From positions 32,741,683-32,805,682 of the forward strand of contig CM055101.1 in assembly GCA_029204225.1 (NCBI GenBank): a stretch of DNA of 64,000 nucleotides, in the 5' to 3' direction. Source of the DNA: Diphasiastrum complanatum. Its lineage: Eukaryota; Streptophyta; Lycopodiopsida; Lycopodiales; Lycopodiaceae. A program made the translations under genes and the position numbers. Under the pieces are notes generated by a model that worked only from the letters and a program-made list of their open reading frames with translations, had not been told where the DNA came from and ran no database searches. Of the stretch, positions 20,693-34,876 are shown one piece after another (position 1 is the first letter of the stretch; each line of letters starts with the position of its first letter).

Positions 20693-23600
20693 ATGGCTGC
20701 TGCTGTCGCTGCCTCTTCCTCCTCCTTTACTATTTACGCTTCTTCTTCCTCCTCTTCCCTGTCTCGTCGATCGTCCTCGCCCTGGCGTCATTTGCATTCC
20801 GCCTTCCTCAGCAAACCCGAATTCCTGCCCCTTGCGACTCCCCCTTCCTCGCTGCTGTTATCCGTAACATGTCTGCCCTGCTGCTGCTGTTGCTTCAGCT
20901 GCGGGACTCTGGAGCTGGAAGCTACACCCCAGGACAAAGCTCTCCTTATCAAGCATGGCAGCGTGTTGCTCAGAGATGGCAGGTGGAAGAGAAGTAAACC
21001 ATTTCTGGCCAGAAGTTTGGTGAGAGTGGAAGCGATTGCGTCGTCTCATGAACACAATGGGATGTCTTGTGCGCAAGTTTCGGATGGTTTATCTATCAAG
21101 GCTTTGCGTTCTACTGGCCTGGATGATTGCATGCATGGGAATTTCGTAGCAAGCGAAGGAAAAACAGACTTGTGTGTTAGTTCCGATCCATCGGACACTC
21201 GAGACTTCATTGTGCACGACAGTACAGCAATGCTGTCTGATGTTAAAATGACATCGTGCGAGGGCAGCTGCATTGGAAGTGAGGCTTCAATCAGTGGTTC
21301 TGATTCAATCAAATCCATAAGTTCGACGGATGAAAGTTTGAGTGAGCATAGAATGCGATGGAGTATGCTCCTAAGCACTGGGGTTTTGCTAGATGCGCAT
21401 CTAACCCGTGCTGGCAGCGTGACTGATGCCCATGTGCTGAGACGCAAAGGTCGCCTTAAGGAACAGGACGGGCTTATAGAATTCATAATCTCCATGCACA
21501 CTACGCATTCCCCTTCCCAGGTTGCTCAGTTTAAAAACCAGTTCACCTTTCTACAAGGTTTTCTACGTCTTTTGTCAATGGGAACATGAGTATAAGGAGC
21601 ATGTGTCAGCTTTGAATTTGTGCATTTCCTATCTGGCTGGCTTGTTCAGGGTTCCAGTCTTATCATGTCGCAATCAAGTGAAAAGTTTCAGTCCAAAGTT
21701 CAGCAACTTAGATCCCAATGCCTTGCTTTTTGTTGGTTAGCTAGTTCAACGTGGAGTTTGTTTTGGATGAATTGAAATAATTCAAGTTCTTGGAACATAT
21801 ATCTGAATCCTGGTTTGGTTTGAAGACAGAAGGTGAGTTTGTTCAAAAAGGCAGTAATAGATTTTGGATTGATATCATATTTTGATGAAATCAATCACAA
21901 CCTCCGGTTTCTAGATCTATGTTAGCATATATGCCTAGACGTTCATTGAAAGTGATGGTTCAGTGACGCCCTAAATTCAGGCTGTTACTGCTCCCATCTA
22001 GATGCAGATTCGTTTCTGTTATATTTTATTTAGCCCGTAAGTGAAAACCATTTTAGCTTGTATCGTTTGTGTATACTTATGTAGTAAATAGCTTGAAGCC
22101 TGAACTGTACGAAAGATTGATTTTCTTAAATTTCTGGCTCTTCTCTCTCAAGCAGCCTCTCGCCTTTCCTCTTCTTCCTTCGCCTTGCCCCTTGGGTTGG
22201 CCCTTAAAGACACTTCCCAGGCGTTTCGCCCAGGCGAGCTGCCAACATGCAACATGGCACCGGCAGAAAATCCATTTTTAAAAATTTCAAAACGATATGT
22301 GGTTTTGATTGAGCTGGGGCCAAAGCTGGGTAGTGCTTGCAAGATGCAGGGGCTCCCCTCGCCCTTGCTTCTTCACCCTTTGAAGAATCGGAGGGCGAAG
22401 AGGACTAGGTAGAAAGTTGTGATTTCTAGAATGTGTAGCTTATCTCAAAGCCAATGCTATTTTCTATCTTGCTTGTTTTCCGTTTTCCATTGTTTTTTTG
22501 GGCTGATTGTTTTAAAAGACCTTCATCATGTTTTTGTAGATTGTCTTATCAAAACCTGTTCTTGCGTATTTTATGAACTAGATTTTCATGTTCTCTTATA
22601 TCATATTGATATGTATTTTCAAGTATATGCCCCACGCCGAAATTAGCAGAGCACGTAATGCTTCAAACTTAAGTGTCGAGAAAAGTTGAGATATTGAAGG
22701 TAAACATTCTAGAGTTGGCCTGGGAGCTCCAAAAAAGGTATGCACACAATACTTTGGAGCGACACTCCCAAAGTCCAAATAAACATGGCTAAGCTTCCGA
22801 CTTGTGGACGAGCTAGTATGGTAGATTTGGTTGGACCAAGCCTCCAACTTGTGGATGAGTTAGTAACTTAGTTGCAGGTGTCAAGCTAGCTTTGGAGCTC
22901 GAGTTTGGGCCATGACAAATGTTGGAGTTGGTTGCCCAGGATAGTGTTTCCAGCAATTTCCATTTCATGCTTTGTTGATATGACTTGGGGATCTTTCCGA
23001 TATACACATTTTTATTTTTGGTGATGCTCCTAGAATCTCCACGTGTTTAGTGCTTCTACTATGACATTCCTAATATCTATCATAACTCCTATGAGTACTT
23101 TTGTATTGTGGGGCCTAATTTCATGGTGCTTCTATTTACAGGGCTGGCATGTTCACTTCAGCCATGACAATTTTGCATTCAGAGTATATGGTTTAAGTCT
23201 GGTTTCCATGGCCTACATGTTCTAAACTATTTGTTGTAGCTACTTTCAGACATTCATGGTCCATTCAAAAAGCTTGATATCTATTCGGTTGGTAGTTGTC
23301 TATATCTCATGTGCTTTATGAAGTACTCTTCAGATGGTACCCTTTGTCTAGTAGATTGGTGTTGCTTGCTTGAGAACAAAGTGCTATCCATTTGTACATC
23401 TTGATGGTATTCTTGGTGCGACATGATGGTTTGTGATAGACTTGTATACAACAAAGTTTATGCTCAGATGCTCATTTTGCCTTCTTTTGGCATTTTGGTG
23501 CCTTCTTTTGGCAGTTTTGGTCCACACAGCTTGCTTGATATAATGCTTATTTGGAGCAACTTTGCTGGTGATATTCATCATCATGCCTTCATTTGACAAA

Positions 23601-26600
23601 TCTTGGGCCACTCATATACCTTGACAAACCTTTGTGTTACCATTTAGTGGATTCTACTTTTCAAGTTTTCACCATGGATCCTTCATGTAATAAGTTATTT
23701 GCGTATGCAGTTTTACAGCTTCTATGCGACATTGACTTAATTCCACGACATCCTGAGCATCTGTTGTGTTAGAAATTATGTCTTGCAACAACTACATTAG
23801 TTTAGTTTTTCATTCAGTCCACATTGAGGGCAGTGCTTTTGTGTGTGGAAGATGTGGGAGAGTTAAGGACATATGGTGCCCTTGGGCCTATTCATATGAA
23901 TATTAGGGCACCAAGCTGATGGGTGCACTCCTTCCCTCCAAAAGTGTTACCTCCCTTGAGGTTTGGAAGTTCCCTAGAAGGTTCTAAATAGGGATTAAAG
24001 ACACTCGTTTGATGGCTTTTGATTGTTGATGATTGGGCTCTTCGTGGGAGAACTCGACTACATTGCTTGTATGGCGTCGTCTATGATTGTGTTTGGTGAT
24101 GTTTTTAGTAATCTTTGAAGGAGGTTGTTCATAGTTCAACAATTATAGTCTTTATATGCTTTATGGGAGGCCATATTTGTGATTGCGTTCATGATTTTAC
24201 TAATGAGAAACACAAAAGGGGTCATAAGGCCAAAATTTGCACTCCCACAACTTTCATAGGAAAAAGAGGTATGCGTGTGGTTGAAGCTGCCAGCTGGTTC
24301 TATCAAATGGATTGTTATTTGTCCTCATGTACACTCTTGAGGAAGAAAAGGTGGATGTACCTGTTGCATGTTTCAAGGGGTTCTTCACAGACTAGTAGAG
24401 AGTTGGTGCTATTGAATATTGGAATACTTCAAGTATGGGCTTCAAGAAGAGTTTGTCGCTTCTGATTCTAGAATGAGATTAGGAGCAGAATTGTTGGAAT
24501 ACAAACAAAAGGGTTCACTATGATATTATGTGGACAAATTTAGACAAATGATCTGGGTCAACCTAGATATGACTGAGGCAAACAAAATGCACTAATCACT
24601 GCAAGGCATGTTGTAATGGACCAGACGTGCATTAGATTCAAATTGACAATTCAGCCCACAAAGACAGGATGTGACTATGAGAGCATAATAGTGGCCGATT
24701 TGTCTGATTTGAGTAAATCATTTTGAAAATGCTGGATTTATGCTTGCTTCTGTCATTGCAAGAAACAAGTGTTAGTCTAGGGTGTAGGGTGCAAACTACG
24801 CTTTTATAATTATGGTCCCGAGTCTACAGACTACAGCTATCTAGGTCGTGACTGGTGAATCACAGATGTAAGTGCTAGGTGGTTCAACTGCCCAATGTTA
24901 TAATTTATAACTTAAGCAAGATGAAGAGCTCTTCATAATTGTTTTGAAACACGACATTAGTATCTGCCACTATGCAAGATTGTTTTGAGTTGTGTAAGGG
25001 CTAAGTTCATCTGCGCATATAGTTGCAGATGAGTCAATGACGTTTAAATTAGAAATTCAGAAGAAACGAGTTTGAACGAAAAAAAAACTTTTGGTCATAA
25101 TTTTTTTCTGGTATAAATCAGATGACTCCGATTCAAACCCAAACCATGATCATAAAAAGTTGGAACTGTAATTTAGTGAAACATAGTAAGAGAGTTAGCT
25201 GGCTCTCGTGTCTACTCCAAATGCCCATAAAGGATCAACTGAATCACATCCACACTCAAGATAGTTTTGATTAGTTTTCAAAGTTTGTTTGAGTTTGTCA
25301 TTTATTTCCTATTAAGAAGTTGTGTTGTTCCTTCATCTTTTTTCTGGTTCTCTTCTAAGTCTGTACTTTTTATATTTGAAGTCTAATTTATAATATTGTT
25401 TTCACTTTAGGTTAATTGATGCTCTACTTCCTTTCTTTTCAACTTTCAATATGGTTCACTCCTTTAGTAATTACCTTAATGTATACTTGTAGTCAAGTTT
25501 TTCTTGGTTGCCCTTCATTAGATAAATATTGCAATTTTCCTTAATGTTCAGGTTTAGGTTGTTGTTCTTGATGGTATCGAAGTTATAAAGTAAGTTTTAT
25601 GCTAATTCCTCATTATACGAATAACCATATTAGAATTTTGAATCGGACGACTTAGAAAAAAACATGTGCATTCCTCTAGGCCTCTTAGCCCAATCCATAC
25701 CACCCAAGTAATCTATGTCATTTATAACATTATGAAGTAGTAGTATGGTATATGTTGGCCAAACTTTTCGGTTTGCTTTTGTATGTTTTCAAGAACATGT
25801 TCGAGAAGCTAGAAGAGTACATAGCTCTAAGTGTCCCAAAGAAGAATTAAAGCCTTTGTATACTGCTATAGCCAAATGTGATTCTGAGTGTTTTCGGGTC
25901 TTTTCCATTGAGCACATTGCTGAAAACTTTCTAATTCTAAAGAGTTTTTCAAGGTAGTGTGGCTTTTCAAGGTCGAGAACCAATTATAAACCTAAAAACG
26001 TTACGCCTTATGTTCGCAGTGGTTTGAAAGTTTGGAAACCTATATCAGAATATCTACCCCCTCCTCCAGATTGCCACATTCCACAAGCTGTGATCACACC
26101 TTCTCCTCCCCTCCCTTCTCCTTGTGCTACTTTTAATACTTCCAACTTTTTGCCCCCTAGTAATAATGTTGTCTCTAGAACGTTTGCTTATAGAGATTAC
26201 ATAAGGAGGTTACTTTATTTAGATCGTATTATGTCTTTGGGTAAGTTCTTCCTAGATATGTTTAATAGATACAATCCTAAGGACCTGCTTTGGTTGCTCT
26301 ATACTTTAGATAATATGTCTTGTCAAGATCTGGGTATTTCACATTCTCATTTTTATCAACGTAAAACTCTTTTAAGTCGCTTTATAAAATCCAAAGCTAT
26401 TATAAAACTAAATGTTATGCCTCTAGTAAAGATCTACTCATCACAATTTTTACTTCACCTAATCTTGACAAAATTAGTTTGAGCTCTATTCTTAGAAAGC
26501 CTGAAGTTATGAATGCTCTTCCTCCTCGTGTGAAGAAAATTTGAAATCATCCAGTGGTTGCTTGGAAATATGTTAAAACTGTAGGACAAAAAGCTTTTAA

Positions 26601-29600
26601 TTATGCTGATATTGGTCGAAATCTTTGAGAAAAGAAAAGTTGTCTATCATTAATAGCCCTTGTTCTTGTGGTGACTCCTTTTATTCGAAGTTTTCTGATC
26701 CTTCTTTAGGTCATATTGTGTTACTACATATACATCAATCCTTCCCTCATTGTTTTTGAAAGAGTCCTTTTCTAAAGACACTAAATTTTGTCCTCCCCTT
26801 TTAGTAGATGCTTGTTTGTTAAAATCTATAATTGCGAGTATTAATAAGTTCATTTACCATATTGAAGAATCTTTTGGAGTCCATGGTTTGCTATCAGAAT
26901 GGAAAACTAAAGTTCTAAATTATGTAACTTTGAGTTTGAAAAAAGTCTCATCTGTCCCATCTTCTAATACTCATACTTCATTTTCTAATGAGGAAGTTCT
27001 TCGTAAGTTTCATAGACGTTTTGTCATTTCGTATGTGGATAAATGCTCAAACAATTTTGTATTTGTTTGCAAGAAATTCTATTTGGAATCGTTATTGAAT
27101 GTCCATTCTCCAGTGGGAACATATAGTGCTTGTTCTCTTTCAACTATGAGTGTAATAAGATATAATCAAGATTTTTGTCATTCTTATAACTTTAATTGCT
27201 ACCCAAATCTTCCATTTCTTTGTGCTGCATGGAAATTTCATAAAGTTCCTAAAGGCCTAGGTTTATTGCAGCAGCCTATAAGACTATGCTAACTGACCTT
27301 TCTAAGTGGCTAAGTAATTGTTTCAAAGCATTGCTTCCTTCTATTAATGAGCTTTGGATGAACTTACTTAAGGATGCAGATGTTCCTGTTAGTTGTAGTT
27401 GGATTTTAAACGATTTTATAGGTATTGTAGAAGTAATAAGGTTTTTCAACTCCTCTCGTACTTAAGAAGAAAAAACCCAACCTATGCTTCTTCAAACCTA
27501 TGACTTCACAACACTTTACACTAAAATCAATTTGGAAGATTTGAATTTTCGTGTTAACAAGCTAATTCGAGATGTTTTTAGCAATAAACTAAAGGACACT
27601 CGATGCAAAGCTTTAAAAGTTGAAAAGAGTGCTTTGCATTTTGAGTTTTGTTGGCTTAAGGACAAAAATCAAGATGTGGATTCAAAGAAGAAAAGATTTA
27701 CTAAAATAGTTGATGTTGAAGATGTTTGTTCTTGGCTGCACTTTCTCTTGGATAACTTGCATATTTCTCTGGGTGATTCGCTTTTTCAACAAACTATAGG
27801 TATTCCCATGGGTACTAATTTGTGCTGTTCATCTAGCTAACTTTTATCTTTTATCTTATGAATTTGAATTTATTCAAAGATTAGTTTCTTGTGGTACTTG
27901 TTACATCTTATTGCATAAATTAACTCATGTTAGAAGATATATTGATGACTTATTTGTTCATGATCTTCCTAATTTGGTAGTTTTCTAAATAAAGACCCTA
28001 ACGTTTTTGGTGTTTTTGGTGGAGCAATCTATCCTAAAGACTCATGTGAATTTAATTGTACAACTATTGATGATAAGTGCAATTTCTTAGACCTGTCTAT
28101 AAGCCAGGCTAGGTCAGGTTTATTGGTTGATGTTTTTGATAAAAGGCTGCAGCCAGAATACAGTAACTTGAAAATAATTCGCATGCCTAATATTTCTTCA
28201 AATATTTCAGATTCTGTTAAATATGGAGTGATCACTTCTCAATTCTATAGGTTTTCTTGTCTTTGTACTAGTAGAGATGTTTTTGTAGACCAATCAAGCA
28301 ATCTAATCATTTTGTTACTCCATAAGGGTTACTCGTTTAAGAAAATCATGAGAAAAGTTCGAACTGTTTTAGACTCTTTTGGTTTTATCTTTGGTATTTC
28401 AGCTTATGGTATGTTTAAGATGATTAATAACAGAGTCCAGAAAAGTGGGGAGCTAAGGAGCCCGCTTTGTTTTTAGTATATTGACTTTGTTTCAATAACT
28501 CGTATACATATTATGATCCTTGTTCTTATTTATTTTATTTTGTTATATATTTTTATGTTATTTTTAATTAGATTTATAAATTTATAAATTTTATTTTTGA
28601 ATCTCATTTTATTTGAATTATTATTATTTTTTCTTTCTTCTTACTGGTTGTGTTTTGCTTCTTAGTCAACACTGGGTCTACCCAAAAGAATTCGGATTCT
28701 TTCAAAACCCAGTTAGCAACTTATGCTTGGGTACTGATTCTTGAGACATAAGCAATGCTGTTTGGCTAAGATTTTTTGTTTATTGAGTATTTTATTAGTG
28801 TTTTGACTTAGATCCTTTGACTTTTTAAGTTGCTCGTATATTGTTTCGAAGCTTTACCTTATGACATCACTGACTTCTCTATATAAATTTGTGAAAATTG
28901 GATATATTCTAATATCACAAATAGATAGATATTCGTAGTTAGCCCAACAAAAGTTAAAGCAAAGTCTTAGAATTTATTATTTCCGTGCACACTATGCATT
29001 TCCCTTTACAAGTTGCTCAATTCTAAGACCAGGTAAGCTTTTTACCAGGTTTTTTTTACGTATTGTGCAATAAGAAGATGGGAAAAGGAGCATGTCAGCT
29101 TCGAAAATGTGCATTTCCTATCTGGTTTGACTTGTTCAGGGTCTTATCATATCACAATCAAGTCTAAAGATTCAGTTAAAAAGTTTAGCACTTAGATCCT
29201 CACGCCTAGTTTTTGCTGGGTTCAAGTTCGACTTGGAGTTTGTTCCTATCCTTATTTAACATATATAATGAACTGTCAGGATGTTTAATAGATCTTTTAC
29301 TGCAGCAATATATTCTAGATTGTTGTGTTTGAATTGATCAAGGCAATCGCGATTCATAGCCTTTGGTATGGATTTAAATCTTTGCAATCCAAGGTTAGTA
29401 ACTTAGTATATATGCCTGGGCGTTTATTCATGTGGTGTTTCATTGACGCCCAAAGTTCAGCTCGGTATGGCTCCTCTTTCAACATTTGGAAGCTTGAAAT
29501 ATAGGAAATGTAAGTTTTTGTAAGATTTTTCTGAATTCGATGCTCAAAGATATAGTTTATTTCTTGTACTTTTGTGTGTATTTTTATAATATTGAGATTT

Positions 29601-31056
29601 ATTTTCAAGTACCTACCACTTGTTGAAATGAGTGGAGCATGAAGTATTTCAGAATTTACACAGCGGAAGCCCAGTTGGCCCATCTTATGAGTTGGAACCT
29701 TTTTCTGTCGTTGTTGGATAGTTTTGGTAGGAATGCAACATTGGCTACTGAGTATTAACTTGCAAGTTTTGTATGGTATCAAGGTAATGGAAAAGATGGA
29801 AAGATGGATACGTGAGCATTTTGAGGATCCGAGAAGAAGTACCTTAAGAAGGCTTGTCCCCCCAGTTGGTCGCTTTTATACTCCTCTACCACTTTCTCTT
29901 GCATTACAGGAGTATGATGAATTTGCTTTTCTTTCACGGCGCAAATATGTTCCTCCGAACTTTGCAGAGATCCGTCACATTTTGAACATTGGCCAGGTGA
30001 GACTAGGATAAGCTAGCTTAAAAATCTCTATCATTTATATCTGGCAAATCAGAGCACGTTTATGATGCATGTCTTTGATTGGACTTTATACTAGCCACCT
30101 GACATTATTTGCAAAAAAGGCTGAAAGCATGCCCATAGCATAGCAGAGCTTATGCAAGGCTGTAAGTTCTAGCTATGCTCATAACAGAACAGATTAGGAC
30201 GGCAATCAATGAGCAGGGGCTTCTTGTCAATGTTTTTATCAACACTTGCCAAATAAACTGTCTATCAACTTCACCCCTGCTGGCATTGCTGAAACCACTT
30301 TCAATTAATCTTTATTTTACTAGCCGATGAGCAGGCTTCAGCATTTGAATACAATCTTATGGCTTCTTCATTATGAAAAAAATAGTTTTGAAAGTCCCTA
30401 GCAATTAAATAACATTCATTAAATTTTATGCCGTATTCAGAAGAAAATAATGATTTCTTACTGCAGGTGCATGCTATTGCAGAAAATCTGTCACTTTTAA
30501 CTTTTGATGCAGATGGCACACTTTATGCAGATGGCCACCATATAGAACGTGATAACAAAATGATTGGACACATCATTAAGTTTATGCAACAAAATATTCA
30601 CATTGCAATTGTTACTGCAGCTGGTACGTATTTGATACTTGGACCTCAACATGTTGATTAAGTAGTCCATAAAACACTAAGTGGTTTCAAGTTCCATGGA
30701 AGCAAGGGGAGATCTTTCTTAAAGAGAAAGCTTGGTTGGAGAGTTTATCATCCTGTAAAAGCACAATTGCAATTGAAACTTTTTGAATCAATTTCAAATT
30801 TAATTTGAGACTCTGGCATCTTTATTCGCTTTTTGAAATGCCTTCTTTTTCTGCAAAATGACTTGTTTTTCTCAATGTTTATCATTTATCATTTATTATT
30901 TATTTTTACTTTTTGAATTTATTTTTCATTTTTTGACCTTTGTGAATCAAGCAGTAACTGCTCGATTCTTCTTGAAAATAGGGCTATGAGATAGTAGGAG
31001 TTAGGTTACTCATAGGCAAAGAAGAAGAAGAGATGGGGTGGGGCTGCTGTGAGGGG

Positions 31057-31116
<60 letters not shown>

Positions 31117-34100
31117 ATCGTAGAAGAAGCACACAAAGAGTTGAAATTTTTATACTCTGCAGTAGCGACATGAATTCATCACTTATTGTCCATTGATAGG
31201 CTACAGGTGGTCTATAGTATACATGATAACCTTCTAAGTTCTATTTGCTGTTCAGAACACGACCCTGAGAAAGCTTCGAATTGCAAGAGGAGTCTTTTTT
31301 TCTTCAAAATAATTCATTATTATGATGCCAATGTTGCCACTATCTAGAAGTTGGTTTCTGAATAGTGCATTCTCAGACTCCCAAGCAGCATTTGATATAA
31401 GAGCTAAGTATGGACTGTGTGGATAGTCACTTGGATTCAGATAACCTACCTTACTTTGTGAATCTGTTTTTAAATACAAATTCTGTAAGTCCCTGATATT
31501 TTAGCTGGTTGTGAGCTTCTATTGTAATATTTTTGGTGGATTTCAGATGTTCACACAGCTCATTGTTGCCTGGAGATTTCTTCTTTGTGAAGCTGCTACA
31601 GTTTTGTTTGATTACTGTGACTTTCAAGCCTTTGTATCTATGAAAGACTTTTTGGACCCGAAAGAGATACTTTTTGAATGAGAAAAGAAACCTCTTGTCA
31701 GCAGGCACAAATCCGTGTTTTTTTGGGGCTGTGGAACATGGTTTCGAGGCATTCAGCATCTGATGCATTTGATAAAATGTTTTGCCAGGTTACCCAGAAG
31801 ATGCTGGTAAATTTGAACACAGAGTGGCAGGTTTACTAGCTGCTTTTAGGGATCTCTGTTTGCCTTCAGAAACCATGAGTTACTTCCATGTTATGGGTGG
31901 AGAATGCAATTATTTGCTCAAAGTAGATGACAATTATCGACTTGAATTCGTACCAGATGAGTTTTGGAAGTCCACTGAAATGAATGGGTGGTCGGAAGAC
32001 GATGTGCAAACACTTCTAGATGATGCTGAACGTGCTCTAAGATCTGCTGCAGCTCGACTGAAGCTGGAAATTAACCTGGTTAGAAAGCCAAGATCAGTTG
32101 GTGCCATTCCTAGAGAACCCACAATTTATGAGGTTTGTTCTGTTCATAGGAGCCTGATGAAGGCCGTTCTTTGCTTTTATTGAGCTATATCGTTTTCCAG
32201 TATGAAGAGAAACATACACAATTTTCTGCATGTTAACTGGGAAATGCCTTCAGCAAAAGATTCTGCTTTTTCAGTTTCTGACAGCACACTTCTACATAGC
32301 CAGTTTTTTTAGCTTGAGCGGTGTATGCTATTTTTTCTGGAAAATGCAAATATGCTGTCAAACAAATTTATGTGGTATATGTTAGGTTATTTTTTTCTAA
32401 AGACTTTGATGTGAATTTTATAAAGCTTGAATTTTTTGTATTTTTGTTTTATTATCCACGGATGCCTACTCTAGAGCACTGATGGCGTGAGTGGGGATGT
32501 TGTAATATTTGGTCCGCGCTATGCGTGACGAGGTTGATGGTCTATGTCTTTGTGGTTGGACTCCATAGGGTTGAAGATGGGACGTCTCCTTTTTATGTTC
32601 GGTGTTATCCTAGTCACAACATCAATATATTTTTCTGCATTTTTAGTGGACATGCATTTCTCATTTGAGATTTAGTCCAAGTTATGTCTCACTGGGTTGT
32701 GTTAATTCTTTTTATCTTCACCTACCATGTCATCATCCTTGCAACTAGAAACTGGAAGAGAATAAAAGTTTGCACTTACATAGGAAAACATTGGGAGCAA
32801 TTGCCTAGACAACAACATTGAGCGATGAATCCTGTAGCAAAAGGCAAGAAAGTTTTGAAGAGCTCATGATAAAAAAGATCTCATTAGCAAGGTTTCTCCT
32901 ATGCAATGATCATTGATGATCATGAAGCCTCAACAATTATTGTTGTGGCATCAATATTGCCAACTGGGATTTCATACCTAGATTCAATGCTACATGTTTC
33001 ATTTCATTTTGCCCACTAGCTATGGTATCCAATTAGACTTTGAGCAAGCTAAAGTTATGAAATGCAAATATTTCCTTATTTTTTTCCAGGAGGAAGTGGC
33101 CACCTCACATTATTTGTTAAAAATTAAGTAGAGAATTCAGGACATAGGAGCCCATGTTACAATTCTGTAAGCTTATTGCTTGCAATTCTGTGTGTAGGAC
33201 TTCATGAAGTTACAGAATGCTTTATACGCATCTGCTTTGAGGTTGATCAATGTGAGAAGTTGATCAATGTAGTGTGCTGCCTTACGATTTCATTGATCAC
33301 AAATATAACCTGGTTTCAGTGAACCACACACAAAGAGGTGAACACACATAATTCACCACAAACATCAACCAGTTCAGTGAACTGCACATGTAGAGGCAAA
33401 CACATAATCTATCAGGAATCATTAACTAAAATGCTACCGTCTTTTGAATTCTGACTTTAGTTCAAATTTTCTCCTTTAGGAGGAACTCTTATTTATTACA
33501 ATGCTACTTTTCCTAAAGTATTTCTACTGTTGGTGTCTGTCTAAGATAAGCTTCCCTAATACTCAACATGATATTCTTTTAGTGTCCTTTTAGTGCAGCA
33601 CAACTATTCAATAGATTGTTAGCCTTGATGTCATTGTGGATTTGCCAAATAGCAGATACAAAAGGCAACATATTTATCCTACCGATTAATGTGGGCAAGT
33701 TATCCCAAATAGAGTGTATGTTAGGAGGTATAACCACCATTAGAACCACATAATGTGCAATATTTTCCTTGCAAAATATTTGTCCATTTTGGACAACCTT
33801 TCTAGTTAGCATACATATTCTCCTGCAAATGATTGAGCAGCTTGTTGAACTCTCGTCAGTGGACATCAAACACTACTTAAAAGCTGCTGGACAGGCCTCG
33901 ATTGTCATGTCTCCATGCCATGCATTAATCTTTTAAGGCTCCTAGTGGTACGGAATGACAAGCATCCTGCTCTGCGCGTTAGTTGCCAGGGGGTAATGGA
34001 AGGATGCAACAAGATGAATCTATGTGAGTTTGAGGAGGCACATAAGATAATGTGAGCAAGCATGGAGGATTAAATTTGAGATATGATGGCTCATCCTTGT

Positions 34101-34824
34101 GTATGTTTTTTTGGCTACTCAAGGTATATAAAATGGCAAGCCTCCTCTCCAAGTTGACTGTGAGCTGATTGACCCTATGAGGCCATAAAAGCCTGGCCCT
34201 ATCACATATGATTTTCCACTGGAACCAAAATGCCAAAGTTTGCATTTCGGATTTTGGTGGAGAGCTATTGATTACGATATCACCAGGTACTAATTTCTGC
34301 GCTCGCATCCTTTTTATTATTGCAGGTGTTGGAGGAGATGGCTTTAACTGTGCAGGTGCAGCTTGTGGATGCCAGGTTACCATTTTGTGCTTTTAATGGT
34401 GGTAATGGTAAGTTGGTTGCAAACCCTCAGTCTTGTGCTTTAGTGCTTGCAAACCCTCAGTCTTGTGCTTTTGCTGTCAGTGGTCACAGCCACACACTCT
34501 ACTAATGACAACATCATATAGCATGTTAATTTATTCACCTATTTGACTTTCGTTCTTCAACCCTGATGAGAACTGTAAGGATTACTCTTTTAATTGGACT
34601 GTTTGCCTTGATGCTTGGTGCTTATTGTAATGCTTATATCTAATTTACAGTCATGAACGTGTCATTCTTAAACATTACCACCATGTCTTTTACCTACACT
34701 CCAAAGAAGCTTTTCTGTCTTTTTGCTGGATTTGGAATCTCAGTGGGAATGCAGTCTCATTGACCTTAGGGCTTATTTTTGAGATCAACTGTGTGTGTGT
34801 GTACATTTCTACAAAGAGTTTTGC

Positions 34825-34876
<52 letters not shown>

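Noticed and set aside
20858-21501. Minus-strand ORFs opposite exon 1 (72 and 151 codons)
   Set aside because: Antisense shadows of the ISN1 exon. No motif or promoter was seen.
21521-21589. Exon 1 read through to the stop at 21589
   Set aside because: The readthrough tail matches nothing. A GT donor at 21521 joins in phase to exon 2, which carries the next conserved ISN1 block.
24115-24465. 116-codon ORF in intron 1
   Set aside because: Starts at TTG, has no domain or homology I can recognise, and lies in intron DNA.
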